A stretch of DNA of 64,000 bases from Pseudomonadota bacterium (GCA_023423275.1 JAFAFW010000052.1:1-64000), one strand, 5' to 3'; counted from the first letter of the stretch, positions 9,079-18,041 are shown. The notes: generated from the letters alone by a model not told the origin. Program-made: numbers and translations.

Positions 9079-10365
9079 ATGGATGATTTGGCAATTATCG
9101 ATCAGTTCACGGCGACGTTCAGCCGTTACATCGACAGCGGCTTCGGCTTGCTTGCCGGCGACGTGGCGTTCTTGACGAGCATTCTGATTGCGATCGACAT
9201 CACCCTTGCGGGGTTGTTCTGGGCGTTGATGGGCGAGGACAATGTCATCGCGCAGCTCATCCGCAAGGTGCTGTACGTCGGCTTCTTCGCGCTGTTGCTG
9301 TCGAACTTTCAGAGCCTGGCCGACATCATCTTCCACTCGTTCGCGGGACTGGGCTTGAAGGCGACGGGAACGTCGCTGACGTCGGCCGATCTGATGCGAC
9401 CGGGGTTTGTTGCGTCGACCGGGTTCACGGCGTCGAAGCCGCTACTCGAGAAAGCCGGCGAGCTGATCGGCATCACGACGTTCTTTTCCAACTTCGTGAC
9501 GATCGCGGTGTTGATGCTGGCATGGGTGATCGTCCTGCTCGCCTTCTTCGTGCTGTCGGTGCAGCTCTTCATCACCATCATCGAGTTCAAGCTGACGGTG
9601 TTGGCGGGCTTCGTGCTGGTGCCGTTCGCCTTGTTCGGCCAGACGGCGTTTCTCGCCGAGCGGGTACTCGGCAACGTGATCTCGTCGGGCATCAAGCTGA
9701 TGGTGCTGGCGATCGTGGTCGGCATCGGCGCGTCGATCTTCGGTACGGTCATGCGCCCGACCGGCGAGGTGACGCTAACTCAGGCGGCATCCTGCATCCT
9801 CGGCGCGATCGCCGTGTTCGGCCTTGCGATCTTCGTTCCTGGGATCGCCGCCGGTCTGATCACCGGCGCGCCGCAGCTCGGCGCCGGCGCCGCGGTTGCG
9901 ACCACGGCCGCACTCGGTGGCACGGCCGTTGCTGGCGGCATTGCGACCGCAGGCGCGGCGCGCATGGCGAGCCGCACGGTCGGTGGTGCGATCAAGTCGG
10001 CCGCGTCGCTCTCGGGACGTGTCGGTGCGGCCTATGAGGCCGGCGGTGTTGCCGGCGTCGCAAAGGCAACTGTCTCGGGGCCTGCTTCGCGCATGGCCTC
10101 CTCGGCAACCGCGCCCGTGCGCAATGCCTATCGCCATGGCTCTGCGCAGGGATACCGCGACGCGGCCCCGTCGGGAGAGGCCGGCGACAAAGGTCCCGAT
10201 GGCAACGCTCCGGGCGGCAGCGCGCCGCCGTCCGGTCCGCCAGCGTGGGCACAGAGCCTCGCCCGTCGGCAACGCATGACCCAAGCCGGAATGATGGCCG
10301 CGCACGCACTGCGTGAAGGCGATCGCCCCGGCATGAGCAGCGGCCCGAATCTCAAGAACAAGTAG
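9079..10365 (+). CDS. trbL: P-type conjugative transfer protein TrbL (VirB6 family)
   Basis: 428 residues from the ATG at 9079 (MDDLAIIDQF...), chosen because TrbL proteins start shortly before the IDQF..YIDSGFGLL motif; the upstream ATG at 9031 adds 16 unconvincing residues. There are about five to seven hydrophobic segments between residues 20 and 280. A long Gly/Ala/Ser-rich, low-complexity C-terminal region with a PAWAQSLARRQRM motif follows. This polytopic inner-membrane protein forms part of the mating channel. It precedes trbF by 13 bases. Confidence 0.93.
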   Translation: MDDLAIIDQFTATFSRYIDSGFGLLAGDVAFLTSILIAIDITLAGLFWALMGEDNVIAQLIRKVLYVGFFALLLSNFQSLADIIFHSFAGLGLKATGTSLTSADLMRPGFVASTGFTASKPLLEKAGELIGITTFFSNFVTIAVLMLAWVIVLLAFFVLSVQLFITIIEFKLTVLAGFVLVPFALFGQTAFLAERVLGNVISSGIKLMVLAIVVGIGASIFGTVMRPTGEVTLTQAASCILGAIAVFGLAIFVPGIAAGLITGAPQLGAGAAVATTAALGGTAVAGGIATAGAARMASRTVGGAIKSAASLSGRVGAAYEAGGVAGVAKATVSGPASRMASSATAPVRNAYRHGSAQGYRDAAPSGEAGDKGPDGNAPGGSAPPSGPPAWAQSLARRQRMTQAGMMAAHALREGDRPGMSSGPNLKNK

Positions 10366-10378
10366 GGGGATAGCGATC

Positions 10379-11077
10379 ATGTCGTTCAAGCGATCGAACT
10401 TGCGCTATGGCGAGACACCGGAGCCGGTGACGCCGTACCAGAAAGCGGCTCAAGCCTGGGATGAACGGATCGGCAGTGCGCGCGTGCAGGCGCACAACTG
10501 GCGGCTCGTGGCGGTTGGAAGCCTTGGTCTTTCTCTCCTCCTCGCAGCCATCCTGCTCTGGGTCGGGCGAGCGGGCACCGTCGTGCCCTACATCGTCGAG
10601 GTGGACTCGCGCGGCGGGACGCGCGCGGTCGGTCCCGCTGTCGAGACCTACACGCCGAACGACGCGCATATCGCCTTTCACCTGGCGCGCTTCGTCGAGC
10701 ATGTGCGCGCACTATCAATCGATCCCGTCGTCGTTCGCCAGAACTGGCTGAAGGCCTACGACGTCGTCACCGACAAGGCCGCGGTCACGCTCAACGAGTA
10801 CGCGCGCGAAATCGATCCCTTCTCGCGCGTCGGCCGGCAGACCGTTGCCGTCGAGGTGACGAGCGTGGTGCGCGCCTCGGACAGCTCGTTCCAGGTGCGC
10901 TGGCTGGAGCGCACCTTCGAGGGCGGGGCGGTGAGAGACACCAAGCGCCTCACCGGCCTCTTCTCGATCGTCATCACGCCACCGCGAACCGTCGACGCCG
11001 TGCGCAAGAACCCGCTCGGTATCTACGTGCACGCCTTCAACTGGTCGCAGGACGTCCCCACCGGAGAATCCAAATGA
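10379..11077 (+). CDS. trbF: Conjugal transfer protein TrbF (VirB8 family)
   Basis: 232 residues. A short cytoplasmic N-terminus (FKRSNLRYGETPEPVTPYQKA) is followed by one membrane span (about residues 42 to 60). The periplasmic VirB8-like domain contains VVPYIVEVD and the WLERTFEGG region. VirB8/TrbF is a bitopic inner-membrane scaffold of the type IV secretion channel. The ATG at 10379 has a GGGG-rich ribosome site (agtagggggatagcgatc). The stop overlaps the trbG start by four bases (ATGA). Confidence 0.95.
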   Translation: MSFKRSNLRYGETPEPVTPYQKAAQAWDERIGSARVQAHNWRLVAVGSLGLSLLLAAILLWVGRAGTVVPYIVEVDSRGGTRAVGPAVETYTPNDAHIAFHLARFVEHVRALSIDPVVVRQNWLKAYDVVTDKAAVTLNEYAREIDPFSRVGRQTVAVEVTSVVRASDSSFQVRWLERTFEGGAVRDTKRLTGLFSIVITPPRTVDAVRKNPLGIYVHAFNWSQDVPTGESK

Positions 11078-12072
11078 GCATGTTGCGTTGCCTTACGATC
11101 GTTGTGGTGGCGTCGACTGGCCTCAGCGCCTGCGCCACCAATATCAAGGTGCCGGAGATCCCCATCTTCGACAGTCCGGCCCTGGCCGCACGGCGAGAGC
11201 CCGATCCGCCTCTGCCCGTGCGCTATGTCGAAGTGCCGACACCCCTGCCGCTTCCCAGCCAGCTCAAGCCCGTCGGCAAAGAGGCCGGTAAGAAGAAGGA
11301 TGCACGTCCGCCGTCGGAGCGCGTCGCAGGGGCGAATGCTGCCGCGCGCTACGAGCCGGTGAAGGATGGCTATATCAACGCCATCCAGGTCTATCCCTAC
11401 ACCAAAGGCGCGCTCTATCAGCTCTATGCCGCGGTCAATCAGGTGACGGATGTCGCGCTGGAGGCCGGCGAGAAACTCGTGTCCGTGTCGGCAGGCGACA
11501 CGGTGCGATGGGTGGTCGGCGACACGACCAGCGGCGAGGGCAAGGATGCGCAAGTCCACATCCTGGTGAAGCCGGTCGGCGCCGACCTCGAGACGAACCT
11601 CGTCATCACCACCGACCGGCGCACCTATCACCTGGAGATGCGCTCGAGCGACAAGACCTATATGGCCTCGGTGTCGTGGACCTATCCCGCGGCCGAACTT
11701 GTCTCGCTGCGCCGTCAGCGCGATGAGGCAGCCGCCTCGCTGGCGTCCATCGCGGACGCCGGCGTCAACATCGATCAGCTCCGCTTCCGTTATCGCATCG
11801 AGGGCGATGCGCCGTGGAAGCCGAGACAGGTCTTCGACGACGGCGCCAAGGTCTACATCCAGTTCCCCTCCGGACTTGCCCAGAGTGAAGCACCGCCGTT
11901 GTTCGTGATCGGCCCGGACGGCAAGTCGGCGCTCGTCAACTATCGCGTGCGCGGCACGACCTACATCGTCGACCGGCTGTTCGCTGCTGCGGAGCTGCGC
12001 CTCGGCACCGCGCCGCAGCGCGTCGTGCGCATCGTTCGGACGGATGCCGTCTGGCGGGAGACGCGCTCATGA
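11074..12072 (+). CDS. trbG: P-type conjugative transfer protein TrbG (VirB9 family)
   Basis: 332 residues. The signal peptide ends with a lipobox-like TGLSACA, so it may be a lipoprotein. VirB9-type features follow: the conserved YPYTKGALYQLYAAVNQVTDVALEAGE block in the N-terminal domain, and a C-terminal domain with FRYRIEGDAPWKPRQVFDDG and a final VDRLFAAAELRLG. VirB9/TrbG is part of the outer-membrane core of the channel with TrbI. It overlaps trbF and trbI by four bases on each side (ATGA), which indicates translational coupling. Confidence 0.95.
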   Translation: MSMLRCLTIVVVASTGLSACATNIKVPEIPIFDSPALAARREPDPPLPVRYVEVPTPLPLPSQLKPVGKEAGKKKDARPPSERVAGANAAARYEPVKDGYINAIQVYPYTKGALYQLYAAVNQVTDVALEAGEKLVSVSAGDTVRWVVGDTTSGEGKDAQVHILVKPVGADLETNLVITTDRRTYHLEMRSSDKTYMASVSWTYPAAELVSLRRQRDEAAASLASIADAGVNIDQLRFRYRIEGDAPWKPRQVFDDGAKVYIQFPSGLAQSEAPPLFVIGPDGKSALVNYRVRGTTYIVDRLFAAAELRLGTAPQRVVRIVRTDAVWRETRS

Positions 12073-13400
12073 GCGAGATCGAACCGGACAAGAAGCCCGA
12101 ATCTACCCAACAGCCCAACGCAGAGGCCCCGAAGCCCAACACTGAGAAGGTGGCGCCAGAAAACCTGGAGCTGCGCGCACGGCCGCAGCCGGTCACGCGC
12201 ATCAACCGCAAACTCGTGTTCGGTGGCGCGGCGTTAGTGCTCCTGCTCGTCTCCTTTCTGGTTCTCGTCGCCCTGCAGCCGCCGAAGCTTCAGGTAGGCA
12301 CCCCGCGCGAGCTCATCAACGTCGAGAATAAGCCTATCGCAGAAAGTCTGGCGCGACTGCCCGCGACCTACGATGGCGTACGGCCGGAGCGTCCGCCGGA
12401 GCCGGTACGGCCGCCATCGGAAATCCCGCAACTGACCGAGATCGGCGGAGACCCGATCGACCAGACGGGGCAGATGGAACGGGCGCGGGTCGCCCGCATG
12501 GCCGGTCAGGCGCGCGAGTCGCAAGTCTTCTTCCGATTGCAATTGAAGGCGCCGCCGCAAACGAGCGGGGAACAGAAGAGCGCGGCAGACAGTCCGGGAT
12601 CGGCGGCCCCTCCACGTTCGAGAGCGGTCGGACTCGATGAAACTTCGACGACGCTGTCCCTGCTCCGTGCCGCCGAGCGCGGCCGCGGTGTTGCCGCGGG
12701 TGATCTGGAGCCGGGTGGCACGGACTCGACCGAGGCACTTCGCAAGCTGACCTTCCTGCGATCCGGACCGGAAAAAGAAATCTACAATACACACGGCCTG
12801 CAGACGCCGGCCTCGCCGTATCAGCTCATGGCAGGCACAGTCATCGCTGCCAGTCTCGTGACAGGTCTCAACTCCGATCTGCCGGGCTTCGTCATCGCCC
12901 AGGTGACGGAGAACATTTTCGATACTGTTTCAGGCCGGTTCTTGCTTATTCCGCAGGGATCCCGCCTGATCGGAAAATACGACAATGTCGTCGCGTTCGG
13001 CCAGGAGCGCGCGCTCGTCGTCTGGCAGCGCATCATCCTGCCGGACGGTTCCTCCGTCGTCATCGACAATCTGCCCGCGACGGACAGCGGCGGATATGCC
13101 GGCCTCGCCGATCAGGTCGACCTGCATACCTGGCAACTGCTGAAGGGCGTCGCGCTCGCAACCGTACTCGGCGTCGGTAGCGAGCTGGTGTTTGGCGGGT
13201 CTGGAGACAGTGATCTCATCCGCGCGCTGCAGCTCTCTACGCAATCGACCACCAACCGCGCCGGCCAGCGGCTCATCGAGCGGCATCTCAACGTCCAGCC
13301 GACCATCACTGTGCGCCCCGGCTGGCCGCTTCGCGTGATCGCCCACAAGGACATCATCATGCGCCCCTACCGCGCCGCCGCACCAATCACCGCCAACTGA
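12069..13400 (+). CDS. trbI: Conjugal transfer protein TrbI (VirB10 family)
   Basis: 443 residues. A proline- and charge-rich cytoplasmic N-terminus is followed by one membrane span (about 53 to 72). Next come a proline-rich periplasmic linker and the VirB10 beta-barrel domain (from about 250), with motifs SPYQLMAGTVIAASLVTGLNSD, GRFLLIPQGSRLIGKYD and a C-terminal LNVQPTITVRPGWPLRVI. VirB10/TrbI spans both membranes and senses ATPase activity in related systems. It is the last of the recognisable trb genes. The DUF2274 gene often found next in similar elements is absent here. Confidence 0.95.
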   Translation: MSEIEPDKKPESTQQPNAEAPKPNTEKVAPENLELRARPQPVTRINRKLVFGGAALVLLLVSFLVLVALQPPKLQVGTPRELINVENKPIAESLARLPATYDGVRPERPPEPVRPPSEIPQLTEIGGDPIDQTGQMERARVARMAGQARESQVFFRLQLKAPPQTSGEQKSAADSPGSAAPPRSRAVGLDETSTTLSLLRAAERGRGVAAGDLEPGGTDSTEALRKLTFLRSGPEKEIYNTHGLQTPASPYQLMAGTVIAASLVTGLNSDLPGFVIAQVTENIFDTVSGRFLLIPQGSRLIGKYDNVVAFGQERALVVWQRIILPDGSSVVIDNLPATDSGGYAGLADQVDLHTWQLLKGVALATVLGVGSELVFGGSGDSDLIRALQLSTQSTTNRAGQRLIERHLNVQPTITVRPGWPLRVIAHKDIIMRPYRAAAPITAN

Positions 13401-13418
13401 CGAAGGAGAACAAGGGAT

Positions 13419-13739
13419 ATGGCCATCATCGGAACCTTCTCGCCCATCAACAACGGCTACGCCGGCACCATCCATACGCTCAGCACGAACGCGCCGATAC
13501 GAATCCTCCCCAACGATCGCAAGGAGACGGAGAGCGCGCCGGATTTCCGTATCGTCCACGGCAATACCGAGATCGGCGCCGCTTGGCGCAAGACAAGACA
13601 GAACTCCGAGCAGACCTACCTGCGCGTGCGGATCGACGACCCCGCCTGGCCGCAGCCGATTTGGGCGACCCTTCCGGAAGCAACGGACGATGGCGTCGTT
13701 CGCCTCGTCTGGCGCCGCGATAAGCCGGAGGGAGCGTGA
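13419..13739 (+). CDS. DUF736 family protein
   Basis: 106 residues. The start MAIIGTFSP and the pattern of a small beta-rich protein with RIVHG..EIGAAWRK and YLRVRIDDP blocks match DUF736. This family is found almost only on plasmids and integrative elements of alphaproteobacteria. No biochemical role is known to me. A good ribosome site (gaaggagaac) precedes the ATG. It lies 18 bases after trbI and 4 bases before the thioesterase gene, so it is probably part of the same transcript. Confidence 0.85.
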   Translation: MAIIGTFSPINNGYAGTIHTLSTNAPIRILPNDRKETESAPDFRIVHGNTEIGAAWRKTRQNSEQTYLRVRIDDPAWPQPIWATLPEATDDGVVRLVWRRDKPEGA

Positions 13740-13743
13740 GCCC

Positions 13744-14259
13744 ATGACCGCCTCCAATCCGCTGAAGACCGACATGGCATGGTCAGCGCCAGCCAGGCAT
13801 CCACCGCACCTCATGGACTATCCGATCCGCACAGCGGAGAAGCTGCGCTTCGCCGACACCGATTGCAACGGGCACATCTCCAATGCCGTGTTCGCCGTCT
13901 GCTGCCAGAACGCGCGCATGGAGCTGCTTCACGATCCGCGCCGCGTGCCGCTACCGATCGATGCCCAGTTCGTCATCGTGCGTTTCGAGATCGACTTCCT
14001 CGGCGAGATGCACTGGCCGGGCACGGTCGTGATTGGCACGCGCTGCGAGCGTATCGGCCGGTCCTCGCTCACGCTGGCGCAGGTCTTGTTCATCGACGGG
14101 AGCTGCGCCGCCAGCGCCAGATCGACAGTCGCGCTCATGGATCGCACGACGCGGCGCGCGATACCGTTGCCGCCGGAGACAGCCGCAGCCGTCCAAGCCT
14201 TCCGTTCAGAGAACGGCAACGGCGCGCTCGACCCGAGCTGGCGGGGACGGGAGGGTTAA
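13744..14259 (+). CDS. Acyl-CoA thioesterase-like (hotdog, 4HBT) protein
   Basis: 171 residues from the ATG at 13744. Residues 24 to 150 form a single hotdog domain. The 4HBT signature FADTDCNGHISNAVF (Asp, Gly-His and Asn in the active-site loop) is complete, followed by FEIDFLGEMHWPGTVVIGTR. Enzymes of this fold hydrolyse acyl-CoA thioesters; the acyl substrate cannot be read from the sequence. It is packed between DUF736 and an MFS transporter and looks like cargo within the conjugative element. An internal ATG (13814) would give a shorter protein without the first 23 residues. Confidence 0.85.
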   Translation: MTASNPLKTDMAWSAPARHPPHLMDYPIRTAEKLRFADTDCNGHISNAVFAVCCQNARMELLHDPRRVPLPIDAQFVIVRFEIDFLGEMHWPGTVVIGTRCERIGRSSLTLAQVLFIDGSCAASARSTVALMDRTTRRAIPLPPETAAAVQAFRSENGNGALDPSWRGREG

Positions 14260-14264
14260 TCCGC

Positions 14265-15971
14265 ATGGCGTCCGCAATGCGACTGTCCCGCAATCCGTAT
14301 TTCGACGTCTCCCATGGCGTCGCCGCCGATCCGGACAATGAGCTGCCGCGCATCCTGAGCCGGCCAAAAGATCAGGACAAAGAGACGCACCATGCCTCGG
14401 GTACATGGTATCTCATTGCCACGGTGCTGCTCCCGTTCGCGGCCGGCTATTACCTCGGCTATCTCTATCGCACCATCAATGCGCTGATCTCGGGCTCGCT
14501 CGTCAGCGAGTTCGGTCTCTCAGCCGCCGACCTCGGCGTGCTCACTGCTACTCTGTTCCTGACCTTCGGCGCCATCCAGCTTCCACTCGGTGCCTGTCTC
14601 GATCGCTTCGGGCCGCGTCGCGTGCAGGCTGTGCTTCTCTCCATTGCGGCAATCGGTGCCGCCGTGTTCGCCCATGCCCACACCCTTGCCGGCCTGATCG
14701 TTGGGCGAGCCTTGATCGGCATCGGCGTCGCGGGGGCGCTCATGGCTGGCCTGAAAGCTCTCGTGCTGTGGTTTCCCGCCGAACGGATCGCGCTCGCGAA
14801 TGGCTGGCTCATCACGCTCGGAGCACTCGGCGCCGTCACGGCAACAGCACCCGCGGAGTTCATTGTTGACGAGATTGGATGGCGTGGCCTGTTCCTGCTC
14901 CTGGCGATTCTATCCGCGATCGCTGCACTGCTGATCCTGCGGTTCGTGCCCGAACGCCCTGCACGTCGGCTGGGCGAGGCGACCGCGCCCGGTATGAATA
15001 TTCGCGCAATCTACCGGGATGTTCGATTCTGGCGCATCGCGCCGCTTTCGGCGACCACGATCGGCTCGGCCTGGGCACTCCAGAGCCTGTGGGCCGGACC
15101 ATGGCTCGCCGAGGTCGAAGGACTGCCGCGCCACGACGTCGTCATGCACCTCCTGCTGATGGCGATCGGCCTCAGTGCGTCGGCGCTCATTCTCGGAACT
15201 GCCGGCGATTGGCTTCGCAGGCGCGGCGTTTCCTTATCGACGACCTTTGGGTTTGCAACCGGGCTCTCCATGCTGGCGCAGCTCGCGCTGATCCTGCGCT
15301 GGCCCGTTCCAGCCTGGTTCCCCTGGATCGCAATCGCCGGCATAGGGGCCGGCACTGTCCTCAGCTACGCCATCGTGACGGAGCTCTTTCCGAAGTCGGC
15401 ATCCGGACGCGCCAACGGTGCGCTCAACCTTCTCCATATTGGCAGCGCGTTCGCCGTGCAGGTCGGCGTCGGTTTCATCATAGACCTCTGGCCAGCAGAG
15501 CAGGGACGGCATCCGGTCGTCGCCTATCAGACGGGGCTCGGTATCAACCTCGCGCTGCAAGCCGCCGCGTTCCTATGGTTCGTGCGACCGGGGCGGCGCG
15601 CAGTCTTTACCCGAAATCTGCCGGCTCATCCCATTCACGCGCTGGCCATAACGCTCGGCGTGCCGGCCGCTGTCGCCATTCCCTATCTGCAGGCGCGCCA
15701 GGATTGGCGGTTCCGACAAGTGATCGCGCAGCGGCAAGTATCGGCATGGCGCTCTGCGGCGCTGGTGTCTGCCGTGATCATGGCCGCGATCGGATCGACA
15801 CTTCTGTTACCGGCCTCGATCGCAACGACGACCTCGGACGCGCAGCTCACATCGTACGAAAGACGCGCAGTGGTCGCGGCCCAGATCCTGCCGACGAATC
15901 TCGTCGATCATCTGCCACCGACGAGCTCACAGGCCATCGGCCACTCTTGGACCCGTCGGGGGGCTCCATGA
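14265..15971 (+). CDS. MFS transporter with extended C-terminus
   Basis: 568 residues from the ATG at 14265, five bases after the thioesterase stop. Residues 45 to about 440 form a 12-span major facilitator core. The loop 2-3 signature is present (GACLDRFGPRRVQ), and two six-helix halves are joined by a polar loop (about 235 to 265). The shape recalls the 4-methyl-muconolactone/nitrate-sialate type MFS permeases, but no substrate can be named. Beyond the core are about 125 further residues with two more hydrophobic stretches, one of them ALVSAVIMAAIGSTLLLPAS. The stop overlaps the next start by four bases. Likely cargo paired with the thioesterase. Confidence 0.85.
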   Translation: MASAMRLSRNPYFDVSHGVAADPDNELPRILSRPKDQDKETHHASGTWYLIATVLLPFAAGYYLGYLYRTINALISGSLVSEFGLSAADLGVLTATLFLTFGAIQLPLGACLDRFGPRRVQAVLLSIAAIGAAVFAHAHTLAGLIVGRALIGIGVAGALMAGLKALVLWFPAERIALANGWLITLGALGAVTATAPAEFIVDEIGWRGLFLLLAILSAIAALLILRFVPERPARRLGEATAPGMNIRAIYRDVRFWRIAPLSATTIGSAWALQSLWAGPWLAEVEGLPRHDVVMHLLLMAIGLSASALILGTAGDWLRRRGVSLSTTFGFATGLSMLAQLALILRWPVPAWFPWIAIAGIGAGTVLSYAIVTELFPKSASGRANGALNLLHIGSAFAVQVGVGFIIDLWPAEQGRHPVVAYQTGLGINLALQAAAFLWFVRPGRRAVFTRNLPAHPIHALAITLGVPAAVAIPYLQARQDWRFRQVIAQRQVSAWRSAALVSAVIMAAIGSTLLLPASIATTTSDAQLTSYERRAVVAAQILPTNLVDHLPPTSSQAIGHSWTRRGAP

Positions 15972-16189
15972 GTCCGGACGCGCCAGAGGACACCAAACCA
16001 GGGGGCGATCACCACCCTTCGAGCGATGCGGACGTGAGCAGCCCTCAAGAACCCAACGATCCAGTCGTCAGTGATGATTTTGGCCCGGAGATCCCGATCA
16101 CTCAGGGCGAACTGGATGCAATCCAAACCTATCTCGGATCGATGCTGCGCAAGCTATTCTCGCTGAACAAGCCGGACAGACCACCCTGA
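15968..16189 (+). CDS. Small acidic hypothetical protein of the element
   Basis: 73 residues, with the start overlapping the MFS stop (ATGA). The N-terminal half is disordered and acidic (Asp, Ser and Pro rich). The C-terminal half has an amphipathic helix region (ITQGELDAIQTYLGSMLRKLFSL). There is no signal peptide or membrane segment and no recognised family. Four-base coupling to the transporter supports that it is real. Its role is unknown. Confidence 0.6.
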   Translation: MSPDAPEDTKPGGDHHPSSDADVSSPQEPNDPVVSDDFGPEIPITQGELDAIQTYLGSMLRKLFSLNKPDRPP

Positions 16190-16200
16190 GGATGTTGAGC

Positions 16201-16221
16201 CACAACCGCCGACCGGTTGTG
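16201..16221. promoter_or_regulatory. Perfect 8-bp inverted repeat upstream of the recombinase gene
   Basis: CACAACCG and CGGTTGTG are separated by five bases. It lies 12 bases after the small acidic gene and 80 bases before the recombinase start. It has no T-tract, so it may be a weak terminator or an operator for the recombinase gene. The role is inferred. Confidence 0.4.
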
Positions 16222-16300
16222 TCATTGCACCCTTGTTCTGCCAGCATTCACGGTTAGCATTTGCTCCCGCGGTCCGACGAGCGCAAGGGAGTGAAAAAGC

Positions 16301-18022
16301 ATGTTCGATCCTGAACTCAAGCGGAATGCTCGGCGGCCTGAAGCCGGGCAAATCGACTCGACCATCACCCTCGCATCGACGCCGCGCGCCGCCATCTACC
16401 TGCGCGTCTCGACGGGACGACAGGCCGAGAATGATCTGTCGATCCCGGATCAGAAGGCGCAAACCGAAGCCTGGGTTGCGCAACGCGGCTGGAGCGTCGT
16501 CGCCGAGTACGTCGAGCCGGGTGCTTCGGCCACTGACGACAAACGACCCGAGTTCCAGCGCATGATCGAGCGCGCCTGCAATGGTGAGAATGCGTTCGAC
16601 CTCATCGTCGTTCACTCCTTCTCACGTTTCTTCCGTGACGCCTTCGGGCTCGAGTTCTACGTGCGCAAGCTCGCCAAGAACGGCGTCAGGCTGGTTTCGA
16701 TCACCCAGGAGCTCGGTGACGACCCGGCGCAAGTGATGATGCGGCAGGTCATCGCCCTGTTCGACGAGTATCAGTCAAAGGAAAATGCCAAGCACGTGCT
16801 GCGCTCCATGAAGGAGAACGCACGCCAGGGGTACTGGAATGGTGCCAAGCCCCCGTTCGGTTACACGACCGTCGAGATGGAGCGGCGCGGAAATCGCGTC
16901 AAGAAGAAGCTCGTCGTCGATCCCGTCGAAGCCGAGACGGTGCGATTGATGTTCCGCCTCTTCCTCGTGGGCGATGAGGATTCCGGTCCGATGGGCGTCA
17001 AGGCCATCGTTGTCTGGCTCAATGAGCATGGCTATCGCACGCGCAGCGGCTCCACCTGGGCGATTGGCCCGTTGCACGCCCTGCTCAGCAACCCCGTCTA
17101 CAGCGGACGCATGCGGTTCAATCGCCACGAGGCACGCAGCGGTCGGCGCAAGAGCGAAGCCGAGCAGGTCTTCGCCGAGGTGCCGGCGATCATCGAGCCG
17201 CAGGTGTTCGAGAAGGTTCAGAGCTTCCTCAAGGAGCGCAATCCCCGTGTCACGCCACCACGGATGGTAACCGGTCCCATCTTGCTGACGGGCCTTGCCG
17301 TCTGCGCCAGTTGCCGCGGCGCGATGACCCTGCGCACCGGCACGTCCAAGATGGGCAATGTGTACCGCTACTATTCCTGCTCGACCTGCGCCCGGCACGG
17401 CAAGTCGGTGTGCAAGGGGCGTTCGATCCGCATGGACAAGCTCGACACCATCGTGATCGATCAGTTGGTCGATCGGCTGCTCGACCCATCCCGCCTGACG
17501 GCCATGCTGTCCTCGCTCGGCAGCGAACTCGCAGCCAAGGAGAAAGCCGTCAATACACGGATCGTGGCGCTGGAGCGAGAGGCCCATGAGGCGGGTGAGC
17601 GACTGCGCCGGCTCTATCAGGCCATCGAGGACGGCGTCGCCGAGATGGACGACATCCTTAAGGATCGCATCACGGCATTGAAGCTGGATCGGGACCGTGT
17701 TCAGGAAGCCTTGGCACGCGCAAGAGGCGGCGCTCGTCCCTCCGTTGAGGTCAGTCCGATCGTCGTGGAGCAGTTCGGGCAGACCATGCGGCAAAACCTG
17801 ACCACCGGCGAGATCCCCTTCCGCAAGGCCTATCTTGGCTCACTCGTCGATCGGATCGAGGTGGACGATCACGCCGTTCGCATCGTTGGCCGAAAAGACG
17901 TGCTGAAACAGGCCGTTCTGGCGAAAGGCGGTCCCATTCCTGGGGTTCGCAGTTTTGTTCGCAAATGGCGCCCCGTAGGGGACTCGAACCCCTGTTACCA
18001 ACGTGAGAGGCTGGTGTCCTAG
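16301..18022 (+). CDS. Large serine recombinase (integrase of the conjugative element)
   Basis: 573 residues. The resolvase-type catalytic domain has AIYLRVSTGRQ with the nucleophile Ser near residue 37, then FSRFFRD. The recombinase domain contains PPFGY, GYRTRSGSTW and LLSNPVYSG. A zinc beta-ribbon follows (CASC, then CSTC and a further Cys), then a coiled coil (about 405 to 465). The last 18 codons run into the minus-strand tRNA-Glu gene, giving the tail WRPVGDSNP, and stop inside it. Large serine recombinases integrate and excise elements by a 2-bp staggered cut. The gene is the last of the element, next to the presumed attachment site. In the excised circle the C-terminal codons might differ. 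Confidence 0.93.
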   Translation: MFDPELKRNARRPEAGQIDSTITLASTPRAAIYLRVSTGRQAENDLSIPDQKAQTEAWVAQRGWSVVAEYVEPGASATDDKRPEFQRMIERACNGENAFDLIVVHSFSRFFRDAFGLEFYVRKLAKNGVRLVSITQELGDDPAQVMMRQVIALFDEYQSKENAKHVLRSMKENARQGYWNGAKPPFGYTTVEMERRGNRVKKKLVVDPVEAETVRLMFRLFLVGDEDSGPMGVKAIVVWLNEHGYRTRSGSTWAIGPLHALLSNPVYSGRMRFNRHEARSGRRKSEAEQVFAEVPAIIEPQVFEKVQSFLKERNPRVTPPRMVTGPILLTGLAVCASCRGAMTLRTGTSKMGNVYRYYSCSTCARHGKSVCKGRSIRMDKLDTIVIDQLVDRLLDPSRLTAMLSSLGSELAAKEKAVNTRIVALEREAHEAGERLRRLYQAIEDGVAEMDDILKDRITALKLDRDRVQEALARARGGARPSVEVSPIVVEQFGQTMRQNLTTGEIPFRKAYLGSLVDRIEVDDHAVRIVGRKDVLKQAVLAKGGPIPGVRSFVRKWRPVGDSNPCYQRERLVS

Positions 18023-18041
18023 GCCACTAGACGAACGGGGC
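17966..18041 (-). tRNA. tRNA-Glu (anticodon CTC), likely element attachment site
   Basis: Read on the minus strand, 76 bases fold as a full tRNA. The acceptor is GCCCCGT/ACGGGGC with discriminator G and an encoded CCA (17966-17968). The T-arm has GGTTCGAGTCC, and the anticodon loop CTCTCAC gives anticodon CTC. The D-arm (TCGTCTAGTGGCCTAGGAC) is close to that of other bacterial tRNA-Glu genes. The 3' end faces the recombinase gene, which overlaps it by 57 bases. This is the classic placement of a tRNA used as an insertion site. Confidence 0.97.
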
